Source of the DNA: Frateuria hangzhouensis
GTDB lineage: Bacteria > Pseudomonadota > Gammaproteobacteria > Xanthomonadales > Rhodanobacteraceae
Assembly: GCF_026410505.1 (NCBI RefSeq)
Contig: NZ_JAPMIU010000001.1
Span: 124,001 to 188,000, forward strand
Length of the DNA: 64,000 nucleotides
Reading direction: 5' to 3'
Shown: positions 1 to 8,954 of the stretch, piece after piece
Position numbering within the stretch: the first letter of the stretch is position 1
How the letters are laid out: the number at the start of each line of letters is the position of its first letter
The notes under the pieces: generated by a model
Told to the model about the DNA's origin: nothing
Databases searched by the model: none
Seen by the model: only the letters and a program-made list of their open reading frames with translations
Position numbers and translations under genes: made by a program

Positions 1-804
1 GGCGAAGTCGTTCTGCGCGACCGCCGCCAGCGCCCGGTCGAGCACCGCCCGCTGCACCTGGAAGATGCCCTGCTCGGCGATCGCATTGTCCGGATCGAGC
101 GCCTGCACCTGGCGGTACATGTCCAGCGCGCTGGCGCCCTGAGGCTGGTCGACCTTGCCCTGCCGCAGCAGCGAGGCGGCCTGGGTCAGCATCGGACGGA
201 CCTTGGCCAGCGTTTCGAGACCCTTTTCCAGCTGCGCCACGTCGCCGGCGCTGTTGGGCAGGTCCCGCAGGCCCTCGAGCAGATCCTGCGCCGACTCGGC
301 GTCGCCCACCGCGATGTCCTGGCCGATCTGCGCCACCAGCTGGGCGCGCACCTGGTTGAGGCCCTGCGCGGCGGCGCGGCTGTCCGGCTTGTCCTGCAAG
401 GCCTGGGCATAGAGCGCGGCAGCGCTGTCCTCGCCGCCGGCCAGCCGCCCCGCCTTCAAGGCCTTGCCGGCGCGCGCCAGCAGCGCCTGCACCGCGGGCG
501 TATCGGCGCTCATCTGCTCGGGCAGGTGCTGGTTGCCCTTGTTCATGCGCGAGGCGATCACCGCCGCCGGCGCCAGCGTGAGCGGCGGCCCGGCGTCGAT
601 CTCGGCATTCACCGGCGTGCGGGCCGGGCGCTGCCCGTTCGCCGTGGCGGATCCCGTCGAGGTGGAGCGCCGCGGCGTCATGGCGGCGGGGTCCACATGG
701 AATACCCGCGGGAAGAAGTGGTAGACCAGCGCTGCGCCGAGTACGAGCACGCCCAGCGCGCCACCCATGGCGCGCTGACGACGGACGGTTTCGTTGCTCG
801 GCAT
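1..804 (-). CDS. Membrane-anchored TPR-like repeat protein (partial, C-terminus beyond the window)
   Basis: Reading the minus strand from the ATG at 804 gives an uninterrupted frame to the window edge, so only the N-terminal 268 residues are visible. A short basic N-terminus is followed by one hydrophobic segment (about residues 12-24), then a low-complexity linker. From about residue 95 there are helical repeats with a TPR flavour (pattern ALYAQALQDKPDSRAA, later DMYRQVQALDPDNAIAEQG). This predicts an inner-membrane anchored periplasmic repeat protein, perhaps a scaffold or adaptor; no enzymatic domain is seen in the visible part. It is divergent from rnd. I do not recognise the family and the function is open. 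Confidence 0.7.
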   Translation of the reverse strand, partial: MPSNETVRRQRAMGGALGVLVLGAALVYHFFPRVFHVDPAAMTPRRSTSTGSATANGQRPARTPVNAEIDAGPPLTLAPAAVIASRMNKGNQHLPEQMSADTPAVQALLARAGKALKAGRLAGGEDSAAALYAQALQDKPDSRAAAQGLNQVRAQLVAQIGQDIAVGDAESAQDLLEGLRDLPNSAGDVAQLEKGLETLAKVRPMLTQAASLLRQGKVDQPQGASALDMYRQVQALDPDNAIAEQGIFQVQRAVLDRALAAVAQNDFA

Positions 805-919
805 GGGGTTCCCAAGGCTGTTATCGTGCGCTGCTCACCTTATGGCAGGGCCGGTGACAGGGCAATGCGCGCCGCGCGCCCTCGCCGCCCGCCACACCGC
901 CGCCCGAGGAACCTTTCGC

Positions 920-2053
920 ATGCCCGTGCCCACTGCGGCCGCCGCCACATGGATCGATCGCCGCGACACGCTGGACGCGTGGCTGGCCGAGTTGCCCCCC
1001 GATGCCGCACTGGGCGTGGATACCGAATTCATGCGGCGCAACACCTTCCACCCGCAACTGGCCCTGCTGCAATTGGGCTGGAACGGCCGCTACGCGCTGG
1101 TCGACCCACTCGCCTTCGACATCGGCGACGCGCTGCGTCCGCGCCTGGGCGAAGGTCCGACGGTCACCGTGATGCACAGCGCCGGCGAGGATCTCGAAGC
1201 GCTCGCGCCCCTGCTGCCCGAAGGCCCCGGCACGCTGTTCGACACCCAGATCGCCGCCGCCTTCGTCGGCATGGGCCTGGGGATGAGCTACCGCGCGCTG
1301 GTCGCGGAACTGGCCGGCGCGGAGCTGGACAAGGGCGAGACCCGCTCGGACTGGCTGCAGCGCCCACTCACCGAGTCGCAGCGGCTCTACGCCACGCTCG
1401 ACGTGGTCTATCTGGAACCGGTGCACGCCCAGTTGGCCGAGCGCCTGGCCGAGCGCGGCCGTAGCGCGTGGCACGCCGAGGATTGCGAGCGGCTCAAGCG
1501 CCGCGCCAACACGCACACCGGCGATCCGCAGCCGCAGCGCGGCTTCCGCGCCGCGACCGACTGGCCGCGCGCGCAGCAGGCGCTGCTGCGCCGCATCCTG
1601 GTCTGGCGCGACCGCAGCGCACGCACGCTGGATCGCCCGCGCTCGTGGCTGCTGGACGATACGCTGGCGCTCAGCCTGGCGCAGAACCCGCCACTGAGCC
1701 TGGCCGAGCTGGACCAGCGCAGCCGCGGCCAGCGCGCCTTGCGCTCGGCACAGCGTGCGGAACTGTACGAGCTGCTGGCACCCGCGCCCGATGCGGACGA
1801 ACTGGCGGCAACCGCCGCGATCCCCCCGCTGGTGCTGGGTCCGGCGAAAAAGATCCTGTCCGCGATGAAGGACGTGGTCGACCGCATGGCGACCGAGCTT
1901 GACCTGCCGCCAGGGCTGCTGTGCCCACGCAAGGTACTGGAGGAGTACGTCACCACGGGCGAATGGCCGGAGTTCCTCGAAGGCTGGCGCCGCGGCGTGC
2001 TGCATGAGCCGTTGGCGAGGTTGTTGCCGGCGCAACCGGCCCGAGGCAATTAA
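920..2053 (+). CDS. rnd: Ribonuclease D
   Basis: 377 residues, close to the 375 of E. coli RNase D, a 3'-5' exoribonuclease that trims tRNA precursors and other stable RNAs in the cytoplasm. The DEDDy exonuclease motifs are all present: DTEF with D34/E36 (Exo I), HSAGED with D91 (Exo II) and YATLDVVY with Y157/D161 (Exo III). A C-terminal HRDC region follows. The ATG at 920 is preferred over upstream in-frame starts because GAGGAA lies 8 nt before it and the exonuclease fold begins immediately after. A tRNA gene follows about 160 nt downstream. Confidence 0.95.
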   Translation: MPVPTAAAATWIDRRDTLDAWLAELPPDAALGVDTEFMRRNTFHPQLALLQLGWNGRYALVDPLAFDIGDALRPRLGEGPTVTVMHSAGEDLEALAPLLPEGPGTLFDTQIAAAFVGMGLGMSYRALVAELAGAELDKGETRSDWLQRPLTESQRLYATLDVVYLEPVHAQLAERLAERGRSAWHAEDCERLKRRANTHTGDPQPQRGFRAATDWPRAQQALLRRILVWRDRSARTLDRPRSWLLDDTLALSLAQNPPLSLAELDQRSRGQRALRSAQRAELYELLAPAPDADELAATAAIPPLVLGPAKKILSAMKDVVDRMATELDLPPGLLCPRKVLEEYVTTGEWPEFLEGWRRGVLHEPLARLLPAQPARGN

Positions 2054-2113
2054 CCGGCCCGCCCTTCGTAATCCCCCCTTGAGGCGGGCGGAGTCGTGAT
2101 GGCCGCCATGCTC

Positions 2114-2149
2114 CGCCTATCCCGCCTATCCCGCCTACCCCGCCTACCG
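2114..2149. repeat. Four tandem 9-bp repeats
   Basis: Four head-to-tail copies of CGCCTAYCC (two CGCCTATCC, then CGCCTACCC and CGCCTACCG) lie between rnd and the tRNA-Ala promoter. No gene overlaps them. This could be a slippage-prone spacer; a function is not evident. Confidence 0.7.
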
Positions 2150-2171
2150 CAACAAAGCATCGATCAACATC

Positions 2172-2200
2172 TTGGCGACGACGCAGGACGCTGCTAACAT
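2172..2200 (+). promoter_or_regulatory. Sigma-70-type promoter of tRNA-Ala
   Basis: TTGGCG (2172-2177) and TAACAT (2195-2200) are separated by exactly 17 nt and end 13 nt before the mature tRNA 5' end. The geometry fits a stable-RNA promoter. Called by eye. Confidence 0.6.
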
Positions 2201-2213
2201 AAGCGGCTCGTGT

Positions 2214-2289
<76 letters not shown>

Positions 2290-2302
2290 AAGTCAACGTC
2301 GC

Positions 2303-2343
2303 AGAAGGGCCGGGATCGCGCGATCCCGGCCCTTCTGTTTTTC
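2303..2343 (+). terminator. Rho-independent terminator of tRNA-Ala
   Basis: A long perfect palindrome (AGAAGGGCCGGGATCG pairing with CGATCCCGGCCCTTCT, 2303-2336) is followed by GTTTTTC. It directly follows the tRNA. Confidence 0.9.
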
Positions 2344-2412
2344 CTGGTTGTCCCGACATTGCCAGGGCTGGTGCCGGCCCAGCGACCGGTTTATGGGGGC
2401 CGGGCGGACTGA

Positions 2413-3480
2413 TCAGGCGCAGCATCGCGCTTGCGCCGGGTCGTGCACGCGGCCCAACGAGGGCAAGTGATCGCACGCCTGTTGCAAGCGATTGTCCGCC
2501 TGCGCCAGAAGGCTCAGGCGTTGAGGGTCTGTCTTCCGGATCTGCTCGGTCATGTGGTCGACGAAGACCCTGATCCGGGGTGGGAGCTGGTGCCGGCTCA
2601 GGTAACAAACGTAATGCCCACGATCGTCGGGCTGGTGGTGGGCCAGGCAGCTGACCAGGCTGCCGTCACGCAGGTGTGCGCCCACCATGAAGCCGGGCAG
2701 CTGTGCCATCCCCTGCCCGTCCAGGACCGCCCGCAGGACGAGGTCCCAGTCGTTGAAGGTAAAACTCGAGCTGGGCGTCATCTTGCAGGCGCGTCCGTCC
2801 ACCTTGAATTCCCATTCGGCGAGTCGCCCGTTGGCAAGGCGGCGGCCGATGCACCGGTGTTCGGCGATATCCGCAACCTCGGACGGCAATCCGTGCACTC
2901 GCGCGTATTCGGGCGCGGCGCAAACCAGCAACTGCATCGGGATCAGCTGCCTGGCGACGACCTGGGAGTCTTCCATGCGGCCATCGTGGAACACCACGTC
3001 CACCCGATCGGAGGTGAAGTCGGTGCTGTGATCGGCCAGGATCAGCTCCGTGGCTATCCCCGGATAGCGCTGTCGGAATCCGCCCAGCAGCGGCATGACG
3101 ACATTGCGCCCGAACTCGGGCGCGGCGACGATCCGCAGCTCGCCACGCGGCGGTCCTTCGCGCAGGTCACGCATGTCTTCCAGCGCCTCGGTGATCCGCT
3201 CGACCCCGGGATGGCACTTCTCGTAAAACCGCTCGCCCTCCCGCGTCAGCGTCGTGCTCCTGGTGGTCCTCAGGAACAGGCGCGTGCCGAGCTGGATCTC
3301 CAGCTTTCGCACGCTGCGGCTGACGGCCGACCTGCCGATTCCCAGGCGATCGCCGGCCTTGGCGAAACTGCCGGTCGTGGCGACGGCAACGAACGCGACA
3401 ACACCGGCATAACTGGTCGAAAAGCTCGATGCCAATGCGTCCGGGCCTGCTGATGGCGGGTCGATCGACTTTGGGGACAC
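2413..3480 (-). CDS. LysR family transcriptional regulator (copy 1 of a paralogous pair)
   Basis: LysR-type DNA-binding regulator, 355 residues. The N-terminal winged HTH (AGDRLGIGRSAVSRSVRKLE) is followed by the LTREGERFY linker and a periplasmic-binding-like effector domain. About 45 extra residues lie at the C-terminus. I start it at the GTG at 3480, which has GGAGG 5 nt upstream; a longer frame reaches 3837 but would run into the NTF2-like gene upstream. It closely resembles the LysR at 17540-18565 (shared GIGRSAVSR, DFTSDRVD, GRMED, EWEFKVDG). Regulators of this type often control a neighbouring SDR or redox operon; the ligand is unknown. Confidence 0.85.
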   Translation of the reverse strand: MSPKSIDPPSAGPDALASSFSTSYAGVVAFVAVATTGSFAKAGDRLGIGRSAVSRSVRKLEIQLGTRLFLRTTRSTTLTREGERFYEKCHPGVERITEALEDMRDLREGPPRGELRIVAAPEFGRNVVMPLLGGFRQRYPGIATELILADHSTDFTSDRVDVVFHDGRMEDSQVVARQLIPMQLLVCAAPEYARVHGLPSEVADIAEHRCIGRRLANGRLAEWEFKVDGRACKMTPSSSFTFNDWDLVLRAVLDGQGMAQLPGFMVGAHLRDGSLVSCLAHHQPDDRGHYVCYLSRHQLPPRIRVFVDHMTEQIRKTDPQRLSLLAQADNRLQQACDHLPSLGRVHDPAQARCCA

Positions 3481-3706
3481 GGCTGCCTCCGGGGGAGCCT
3501 GAAGCTCACAGGCCACGGTTCTCGATGGACGGAAAGCAGCTTGGGGGAAAAGCTTCCCGTGCTGGCCAATCGCACACCCGATCGTATCGATACGCAGGTT
3601 ACGCCGGGCGACATACTTCCCCGGATTTGCGCCATCCGCCATCCGCCGCACACCTTCGTGGCGGACGCCTCTTTTCCCGCCCCGCCACGTCCTGCCGTCC
3701 CAAAAC

Positions 3707-4126
3707 TCACCTTGTGCGCGGCGGCAGAAATCCCCTGGCCGTCGCGAGGTCGGGCCAGGGAAGAACGGTTTCTCCCGCCACCATCCATTTGCCCTGCACC
3801 TTGCGCAGGCGAAGTTCGTAGAGCGCCGGATCGGCATCCGGGCTCATGCGCCGATAAAGCACCGCAGTCGCCTCGTCGCCAAGCTCTTCGATGTGGAGAA
3901 CCTTCTTCTCGGTCGACAACGGCGGTTCGCCCGCGTCACGGCGGCTCCTGAACTCGCCCAGCATTTCGGCCTTCGAAAAGCGCGCGATGTCTCCTTGCGG
4001 CGTGAGGACCAGGAACCCCAAGTCGTCGAGGTAAAGGCTCTCCATCGCTTCCATGCGGTAGTGGCTGCCGGTGTCGGCCAGCTTGTCGATGAACGCGAGG
4101 ATTTCGGGGTTGTGCTTAATGGACAT
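3707..4126 (-). CDS. Nuclear transport factor 2 / SnoaL-like family protein
   Basis: 139 residues with the size and pattern of the NTF2-like cone fold: an N-terminal helix (PEILAFIDKLADTG), a central FSKAEML helix, and alternating strands ending in the typical KVQGKWMVAGETV. Such proteins act as small-ligand binding domains or isomerase-like enzymes; nothing here fixes the substrate. I prefer the ATG at 4126 because AAGGGA is 8 nt upstream; an ATG at 4135 has no room for a ribosome site. It lies 42 nt after the SDR gene on the same strand, so the two are probably co-transcribed. Confidence 0.75.
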   Translation of the reverse strand: MSIKHNPEILAFIDKLADTGSHYRMEAMESLYLDDLGFLVLTPQGDIARFSKAEMLGEFRSRRDAGEPPLSTEKKVLHIEELGDEATAVLYRRMSPDADPALYELRLRKVQGKWMVAGETVLPWPDLATARGFLPPRTR

Positions 4127-4168
4127 GGTGTGCATCCCTTGAGGAAATGGAAAAGGTCGGGCCTTGCG

Positions 4169-4918
4169 TCAGGCCAGGAGCATTCCGCCGTCGACGTGGA
4201 GCGCAATGCCGTTGACGTAGCGACTGTCGTCGGAAGCCAGGTACAACGCCGCCTGCGCCAGTTCCGCCGCCTCGCCGAGGCGGCCTGCGGGAATGATGTC
4301 GGTCATCCCCTTGAGAAAGGCGGGGCGATCGGCTTCCGAGACGCCGAGCTTCTCGACGATGGAGGTATCGACCGGCCCCGGGCTCAGCACATTGACGCGC
4401 ACCTTTCGCACCTTGAGCTCCAGTGCCCAGTGACGGGCGAAAGCTTCGACGGCCGCCTTTGATCCGGCGTAGACGGCGTGCCCGCCGAGGGCCTTTTTTG
4501 CCGCCAGGGAGCTGGTCAGGATGATGCTGCCGCCATCGCGCATGACCGGCGTGATGGCCTGGACACCGAAAAACACGCCACGGGCGTTGACGTCGAACTG
4601 GGCGTCGAATTGTTTCGGGGTCACGGTGCTCGAAGGGCTGACCGTGATGACACCCGCGTTGGCCACATAGACATCGAGCCGGCCAAACCGCGCGCGTACC
4701 GCCTCGGCGACGGACGCATGGTGGCTAATGTCGGCCACGTCGCCGCGGATGCCGACGGCCCCGTGTCCGATGCGGTGGACTGCCTGATCAAGGACGTCCT
4801 GCCGCCGGCCAGTCACGATGACCTGCGCTCCCTCCGCCGCGAAAAGCTCGGCCGTTGCCAGGCCAATGCCGCTGTTGCCGCCTGTAATCAGGGCGACCTT
4901 GTTCGAAAGACGTTTCAT
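4169..4918 (-). CDS. Short-chain dehydrogenase/reductase (classical SDR)
   Basis: 249 residues, a typical classical SDR length, NAD(P)-dependent and cytosolic. The cofactor motif TGGNSGIG (residues 12-19) is followed by NAG at 87-89, the structural N111, and the catalytic triad S137-Y150-K154 in YAGSK. The C-terminus ends in the usual NGIALHVDGG. The R38/R39 pair after the second strand (TGRR) favours NADP(H). It is divergent from a LysR gene starting at 5019, a layout in which the LysR commonly controls the SDR. Substrate not predictable. Confidence 0.9.
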   Translation of the reverse strand: MKRLSNKVALITGGNSGIGLATAELFAAEGAQVIVTGRRQDVLDQAVHRIGHGAVGIRGDVADISHHASVAEAVRARFGRLDVYVANAGVITVSPSSTVTPKQFDAQFDVNARGVFFGVQAITPVMRDGGSIILTSSLAAKKALGGHAVYAGSKAAVEAFARHWALELKVRKVRVNVLSPGPVDTSIVEKLGVSEADRPAFLKGMTDIIPAGRLGEAAELAQAALYLASDDSRYVNGIALHVDGGMLLA

Positions 4919-5018
4919 CCGGATGCCTCACGTTGGTTGCAGTGGGGCAAGATATGCGTCGGGCCTGCGTTCCCCACAGTCCTCGATGCGGCACATCTTT
5001 GTTGCCGTGGAGTCCAAG

Positions 5019-5939
5019 ATGCCGAGCCTCCTGAACCAGTCAGTCAGCCTCATCGCGTTCATCCGCGCGGTCGAAGCGGGATCGTTCACGGCGGCGGCGC
5101 GCGTTGCCGGAACGACGCCATCGGCCATTTCCAAGAGCATCCAGCGCCTGGAAACGGAACTGGGCACGAAGCTCTTCCGGCGTTCGACCCGAACCTTCAA
5201 CCTGACCTCGGACGGACAGGCCTTCTTCGACCGGATCGCTCCCCTGGTGCGCGGCATAGAGGACTCGGTGGATGCGATCCGGCCCGGGGGCGGCGCGCGC
5301 GGCCGTCTGCGCGTGAGCATGCCCAGCGAACTGGGACGCCTGCTTATGAAATCCATCACCTCCGGTTTCCTGGCGGCAAACCCGGCGCTGGAGCTGGAAC
5401 TGGCCCTGGCAGACCGCCACGTCGATGTCATCCGCGAGGGTTACGACGTGGTCTTCCGGGTCGGCGCGGCCGTGGAGAGCGATCTGCGGCTGCGCACGCT
5501 CGCCCGGCTCGACATGGCTCTGGTGGCCTCGCCGGCGTTCCTGCGCACATGGGGCACGCCCGGCACGATCGACGAAGTGCAGCAGCTGCCTTTCGTGCGC
5601 TACCTGCTCGGCGGCAGGCCGTTGCCGGTCACGTTCAAGGACGGCCGCACCATCCTGCCCAAGGGCCGGATCAGCCTGGATGCCGGGTTCGGGCTGCGCG
5701 CGGCGGCCTTCGAAGGCATGGGCGTCGCGCACCTCATGAAGTGCACCGTCCAGGCGGACCTGGACAGCGGCAACCTGGTCCAGGTTCTCCCGCAACAAAG
5801 CCTGCCGTCGATGCCCTTGCACGCGTTGCACGCGTTCGGCCGGCTTACCCCGGCGCGGGTGAAGCTGTTTTCGGACTTTGTTGCAGGCGAACTAGGGCAA
5901 TTGGCTCCCCGGCCGAACGTGAACCGCCGTCCGGCCTGA
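5019..5939 (+). CDS. LysR family transcriptional regulator
   Basis: 306 residues. The HTH (AARVAGTTPSAISKSIQRLE) lies in the first 50 residues and is followed by a LysR substrate-binding domain. The ATG at 5019 has GGAG 8 nt upstream and gives the standard length; longer in-frame starts would read into the divergent SDR gene. It is not a close paralogue of the two other LysR proteins in this window. The 100-nt space shared with the SDR gene at 4918 probably holds its operator. Confidence 0.88.
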   Translation: MPSLLNQSVSLIAFIRAVEAGSFTAAARVAGTTPSAISKSIQRLETELGTKLFRRSTRTFNLTSDGQAFFDRIAPLVRGIEDSVDAIRPGGGARGRLRVSMPSELGRLLMKSITSGFLAANPALELELALADRHVDVIREGYDVVFRVGAAVESDLRLRTLARLDMALVASPAFLRTWGTPGTIDEVQQLPFVRYLLGGRPLPVTFKDGRTILPKGRISLDAGFGLRAAAFEGMGVAHLMKCTVQADLDSGNLVQVLPQQSLPSMPLHALHAFGRLTPARVKLFSDFVAGELGQLAPRPNVNRRPA

Positions 5940-5993
5940 CCATTGCCACCCGTCGCGTGGGAACCGGATCCGGGAGCGTGCCGCCTACACCGG

Positions 5994-6022
5994 AAAAACG
6001 GGCACGTGCGCTGCAATGCCCG
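5994..6022 (-). terminator. Probable rho-independent terminator of the Tat-exported hydrolase
   Basis: On the minus strand CGGGCA (6022-6017) pairs with TGCCCG (6004-5999) across a 12-nt loop and runs into TTTTT (5998-5994), about 40 nt after the stop codon at 6060. The stem is short, so confidence is moderate. Confidence 0.5.
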
Positions 6023-6059
6023 TGCCCATGAACACCACGCAACCCTGCAGTCGGACGGC

Positions 6060-7046
6060 TCAGCTGCGGAAGAACGCCAGCATGTCGCGGTTGATCACGT
6101 CGGCCTTGGTCGTCAACATGCCGTGCGGGAATTTTTCGTAGATCTTGAGCGTGCCCCGCTTGAGCAGCTTGGCCGAGAGCGGCGCCGAATCAGCGATCGG
6201 CACGATCTGGTCGTCATCGCCATGCATTACCAGCGCAGGCACGTCGATGGCCTTGAGGTCCTCGGTGAAATCGGTTTCCGAGAACGCCTTGATGCCTTCG
6301 TAGTGCGCGTTTGCACCACCCATCATGCCCTGGCGCCACCAGTTGTCGACGACCGCCGGCATGGGCTTGGCATCCGGGCGATTGAAGCCATAGAACGGGC
6401 CCGAGGACAGGTCGCGGTAGAACTGGGAGCGGTTGGATGCCAGTGCACTGCGAAGGCCGTCGAACACCTCGATCGGCAGGCCGCCGGGATTGCCCGGGGT
6501 CCTGACCATAAGCGGCGGCACGGCGCTCATCAATACCAGCTTGGCGACACGCCCGGCGCCGTGGCGCGCGACATAGCGCGCCGCTTCGCCGCCGCCAGTG
6601 GAATGGCCGACATGGATGGCGTCACGCAGGTCCAGATGCTCGACCACCGCGGCGGCATCGGCGGCGTAATGGTCCATGTCATGCCCGCCGCTGACCTGGG
6701 AGGAGCGTCCATGCCCGCGGCGGTCATGGGCGATGACACGATATCCCTTGCCCAGGAAGAACAGCATCTGGGCGTCCCAGTCGTCCGCCGACAGCGGCCA
6801 GCCGTGATGGAACATGATCGGTTGGCCCGAGCCCCAATCCTTGTAGAAGATCTGTGTGCCGTCTTTCGTGGTGATCGAATTCATGTGCTGGTTGCTCCGC
6901 TTGGGGGAATGGATGTGCCGGGCGACCGCCTGGACCGTCGGGACGACGGAAAGCGGGAGAGCGGTGACCGCGGCTGAAGCCAGGCCGGCCGCCAGGAACT
7001 GCCGGCGGCGTGGATTGGCGGGCTTGCCTGTGGAACGTGTCGTCAT
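6060..7046 (-). CDS. Alpha/beta hydrolase of the non-haem chloroperoxidase/arylesterase type, Tat-exported
   Basis: 328 residues. The N-terminus carries a twin-arginine signal (RRRQFLAAG, 13-21, plus a hydrophobic stretch to about 42), so the enzyme is probably exported folded. The catalytic domain starts near residue 56 and shows the oxyanion HHGWP, nucleophile S149 in GHSTGGG, the acid in HGDDDQIVP (about D279) and H308 in FPHGML. Close relatives are cofactor-free haloperoxidases, or esterases with perhydrolase side activity. The start ATG at 7046 has GGGAG 7 nt upstream; a second ATG in front of NSITTKDG would make a cytosolic form. Divergent from the GlxA-like regulator. Confidence 0.88.
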   Translation of the reverse strand: MTTRSTGKPANPRRRQFLAAGLASAAVTALPLSVVPTVQAVARHIHSPKRSNQHMNSITTKDGTQIFYKDWGSGQPIMFHHGWPLSADDWDAQMLFFLGKGYRVIAHDRRGHGRSSQVSGGHDMDHYAADAAAVVEHLDLRDAIHVGHSTGGGEAARYVARHGAGRVAKLVLMSAVPPLMVRTPGNPGGLPIEVFDGLRSALASNRSQFYRDLSSGPFYGFNRPDAKPMPAVVDNWWRQGMMGGANAHYEGIKAFSETDFTEDLKAIDVPALVMHGDDDQIVPIADSAPLSAKLLKRGTLKIYEKFPHGMLTTKADVINRDMLAFFRS

Positions 7047-7318
7047 GCGGATCTCCCGTCGAACAGGAGGAGGAATCGCCACCACCACGCTCGTCGTGCC
7101 CGCTTCGGTGGTGTCGGTGCGGCCGGCCGGGGAACGGTGTGAAACCATGCGGCTCGCGGCTCGGGATCGAGCTTAGAGCCGGGTACGGGTTGGCGGTATA
7201 TCCGGCCAAGTGCCCGCCATGTTGTGCGGTTGGCACCAATGCAGGCCGGGCTCTTGCCGGTCGCGATCCACAGCGGACGCGCGCATACTGGGCAGACCTC
7301 TATCCCGGGGAGTAAGCC

Positions 7319-8284
7319 ATGACACGCCATGTCGGCTTTCTGGTTTACCCAGGTTTCGTGTTGCTGGATCTGAGCGGCCCGCTCGAGGCGTTCGCCAGCG
7401 CCAACCGAAGGCCGGACGCCAATTACCGACTCACGGTAGCGTCGCTGGAGGGCGGAATGGTCTGCAGTGCCTGCAACCTTCAGGTCGCCACCGTTCCCCT
7501 GCAGCCGCTGGCGCTGGACACCTTCATCATCGTCGGCTCGCCCGAACCCCCCATGGGTGACTGGGTCGTTCCGCTGACTACTGCGATCGTGGAAATGGCC
7601 GCACGCGTGCGGCGAACCGCATGCGTATGCACCGGTGCCTTCCTGCTGGCGGCCAGCGGCCTGCTCGATGGCAGGGCCGCAACCACCCACTGGAGTTTCG
7701 CGCCGCGCCTGCAGGAACACTTTCCGTTGCTGCGCGTGGATGGCGACCGCATGTGGACGGAAGAGGACGGCATCTGGACCTCGGCCGGCATGTCGGCCGG
7801 CATCGACATGAGCCTGGCGATGATCGAACAGGACCTCGGCAGGGGGGCGGCGCTGGAGGCTGCGCGCATGCTGGTGGTCTATTACCGCCGCTCCGGCGGA
7901 CAGCACCAGTTCTCGTCGCTGCTGGATCTCGACGCCGGATCGGACCGCATCCGCAAGGTGCTGCTCTTCGCCCGCGAGCATTTGCGCGAAAACCTGCCCG
8001 TCGAGCGCCTCGCGGAGATCGCCAACCTGAGCGTGCGCCAGTTCGGTCGGGCATTCGCCTCGTCGACCGGGATGACGCCGGCGCGGGCCGTCGAACGGCT
8101 GCGCGTCGAGGCGGCACGGCCCCCGGTCGAGGACGGAAGGCAGACGTTCGACGAAATCGCGCGCATGACCGGCTTCGGCGACGCCGACCGGATGTGCCAG
8201 GGCTTTCTTCGCATCGTCGGGCGTACGCCGCAGGAGCTTCGCCGCAGCGCCCGCCACATCGGGGCGTTCCGACAAATGTCTTGA
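7319..8284 (+). CDS. GlxA-type transcriptional regulator (DJ-1/PfpI plus AraC HTH)
   Basis: 321 residues with an N-terminal DJ-1/PfpI-like (class I amidotransferase-like) sensor domain (about 1-190, VGFLVYPGFVLLDLSGPLEAF) and a C-terminal AraC-type double HTH (about 215-310, LAEIANLSVRQFGRAFASSTGMTPARAVERLRVEAAR). In this subfamily the amidotransferase-like fold is thought to bind a small ligand rather than catalyse. It lies 272 nt from the divergent hydrolase gene, which it may control. The start ATG has GGAG upstream. Confidence 0.9.
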   Translation: MTRHVGFLVYPGFVLLDLSGPLEAFASANRRPDANYRLTVASLEGGMVCSACNLQVATVPLQPLALDTFIIVGSPEPPMGDWVVPLTTAIVEMAARVRRTACVCTGAFLLAASGLLDGRAATTHWSFAPRLQEHFPLLRVDGDRMWTEEDGIWTSAGMSAGIDMSLAMIEQDLGRGAALEAARMLVVYYRRSGGQHQFSSLLDLDAGSDRIRKVLLFAREHLRENLPVERLAEIANLSVRQFGRAFASSTGMTPARAVERLRVEAARPPVEDGRQTFDEIARMTGFGDADRMCQGFLRIVGRTPQELRRSARHIGAFRQMS

Positions 8285-8419
8285 CCCTGCAAGCGCACAT
8301 TGCGCCAGGCACGCGTTCGCGCGCCTGATCCTGCGCTGGCGGAAACATCCAGCGAATCGGAGGCAGATGATCTGCCGGCACGAGCCGCCCTGCCCGTGCG
8401 GGACGCCGGCCGCAGCCGG

Positions 8420-8914
8420 TCAGGGTTCGAGCGTGATCACGCAGTCGATCCCGGCCCTGGCCATCTTGGCGTAGGGACAGATGCGCTCGGTGTTGCGCAA
8501 CAGTTCCCCGGCCACCGCCCGGTCGACGCCGGGCAGGCGAACGCGGACGCTCGCACTGAGCATGAAGAGCCCGTCGACGGGGTCCCTGCCGAAGGTGACG
8601 GAGGCCGCCACCTGGGCGTCCGGGATCGCCAGGTTCGCCCGTCTTGCAAGCAGGCTCAGGGCGCCGTGGAAACAGGCGGCGAAGGCCGCTGCGAACAGTT
8701 GTTCCGGGTTCGTGCCGCCACCGGGTCCACCGAGCTGCTCGGGCATGCGCAGTTGCACCTCGAGCAATCCGTCGTCAGAGCGCGCCACGCCCGAAGCACG
8801 GCCATGGCGTGACTCCCCTCCGTCGACCCGTACCGTGGCCGTGTAAAGGGGAAGGAATTCATCCCCGTAATGCCTGTCGAGCAGGGAAACGGGGGGTGGT
8901 CGCAAATCGGTCAT
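8420..8914 (-). CDS. Organic hydroperoxide resistance protein, Ohr/OsmC family
   Basis: 164 residues. The two redox cysteines of Ohr peroxidases are present: C81 in FAACFHGAL (peroxidatic) and C146 in ICPYAKM (resolving), with the upstream GGTNPEQLFAA signature. Ohr reduces organic hydroperoxides with electrons from lipoylated proteins. The ATG at 8914 has GAGGG about 7 nt upstream. It follows the cytochrome b gene by 40 nt on the same strand and is probably transcribed with it. No MarR/OhrR gene is adjacent. Confidence 0.92.
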   Translation of the reverse strand: MTDLRPPPVSLLDRHYGDEFLPLYTATVRVDGGESRHGRASGVARSDDGLLEVQLRMPEQLGGPGGGTNPEQLFAAAFAACFHGALSLLARRANLAIPDAQVAASVTFGRDPVDGLFMLSASVRVRLPGVDRAVAGELLRNTERICPYAKMARAGIDCVITLEP

Positions 8915-8954
8915 CGATAGCCCTCGGGGCACCCGGAACAGCGAGGCCTCTGCA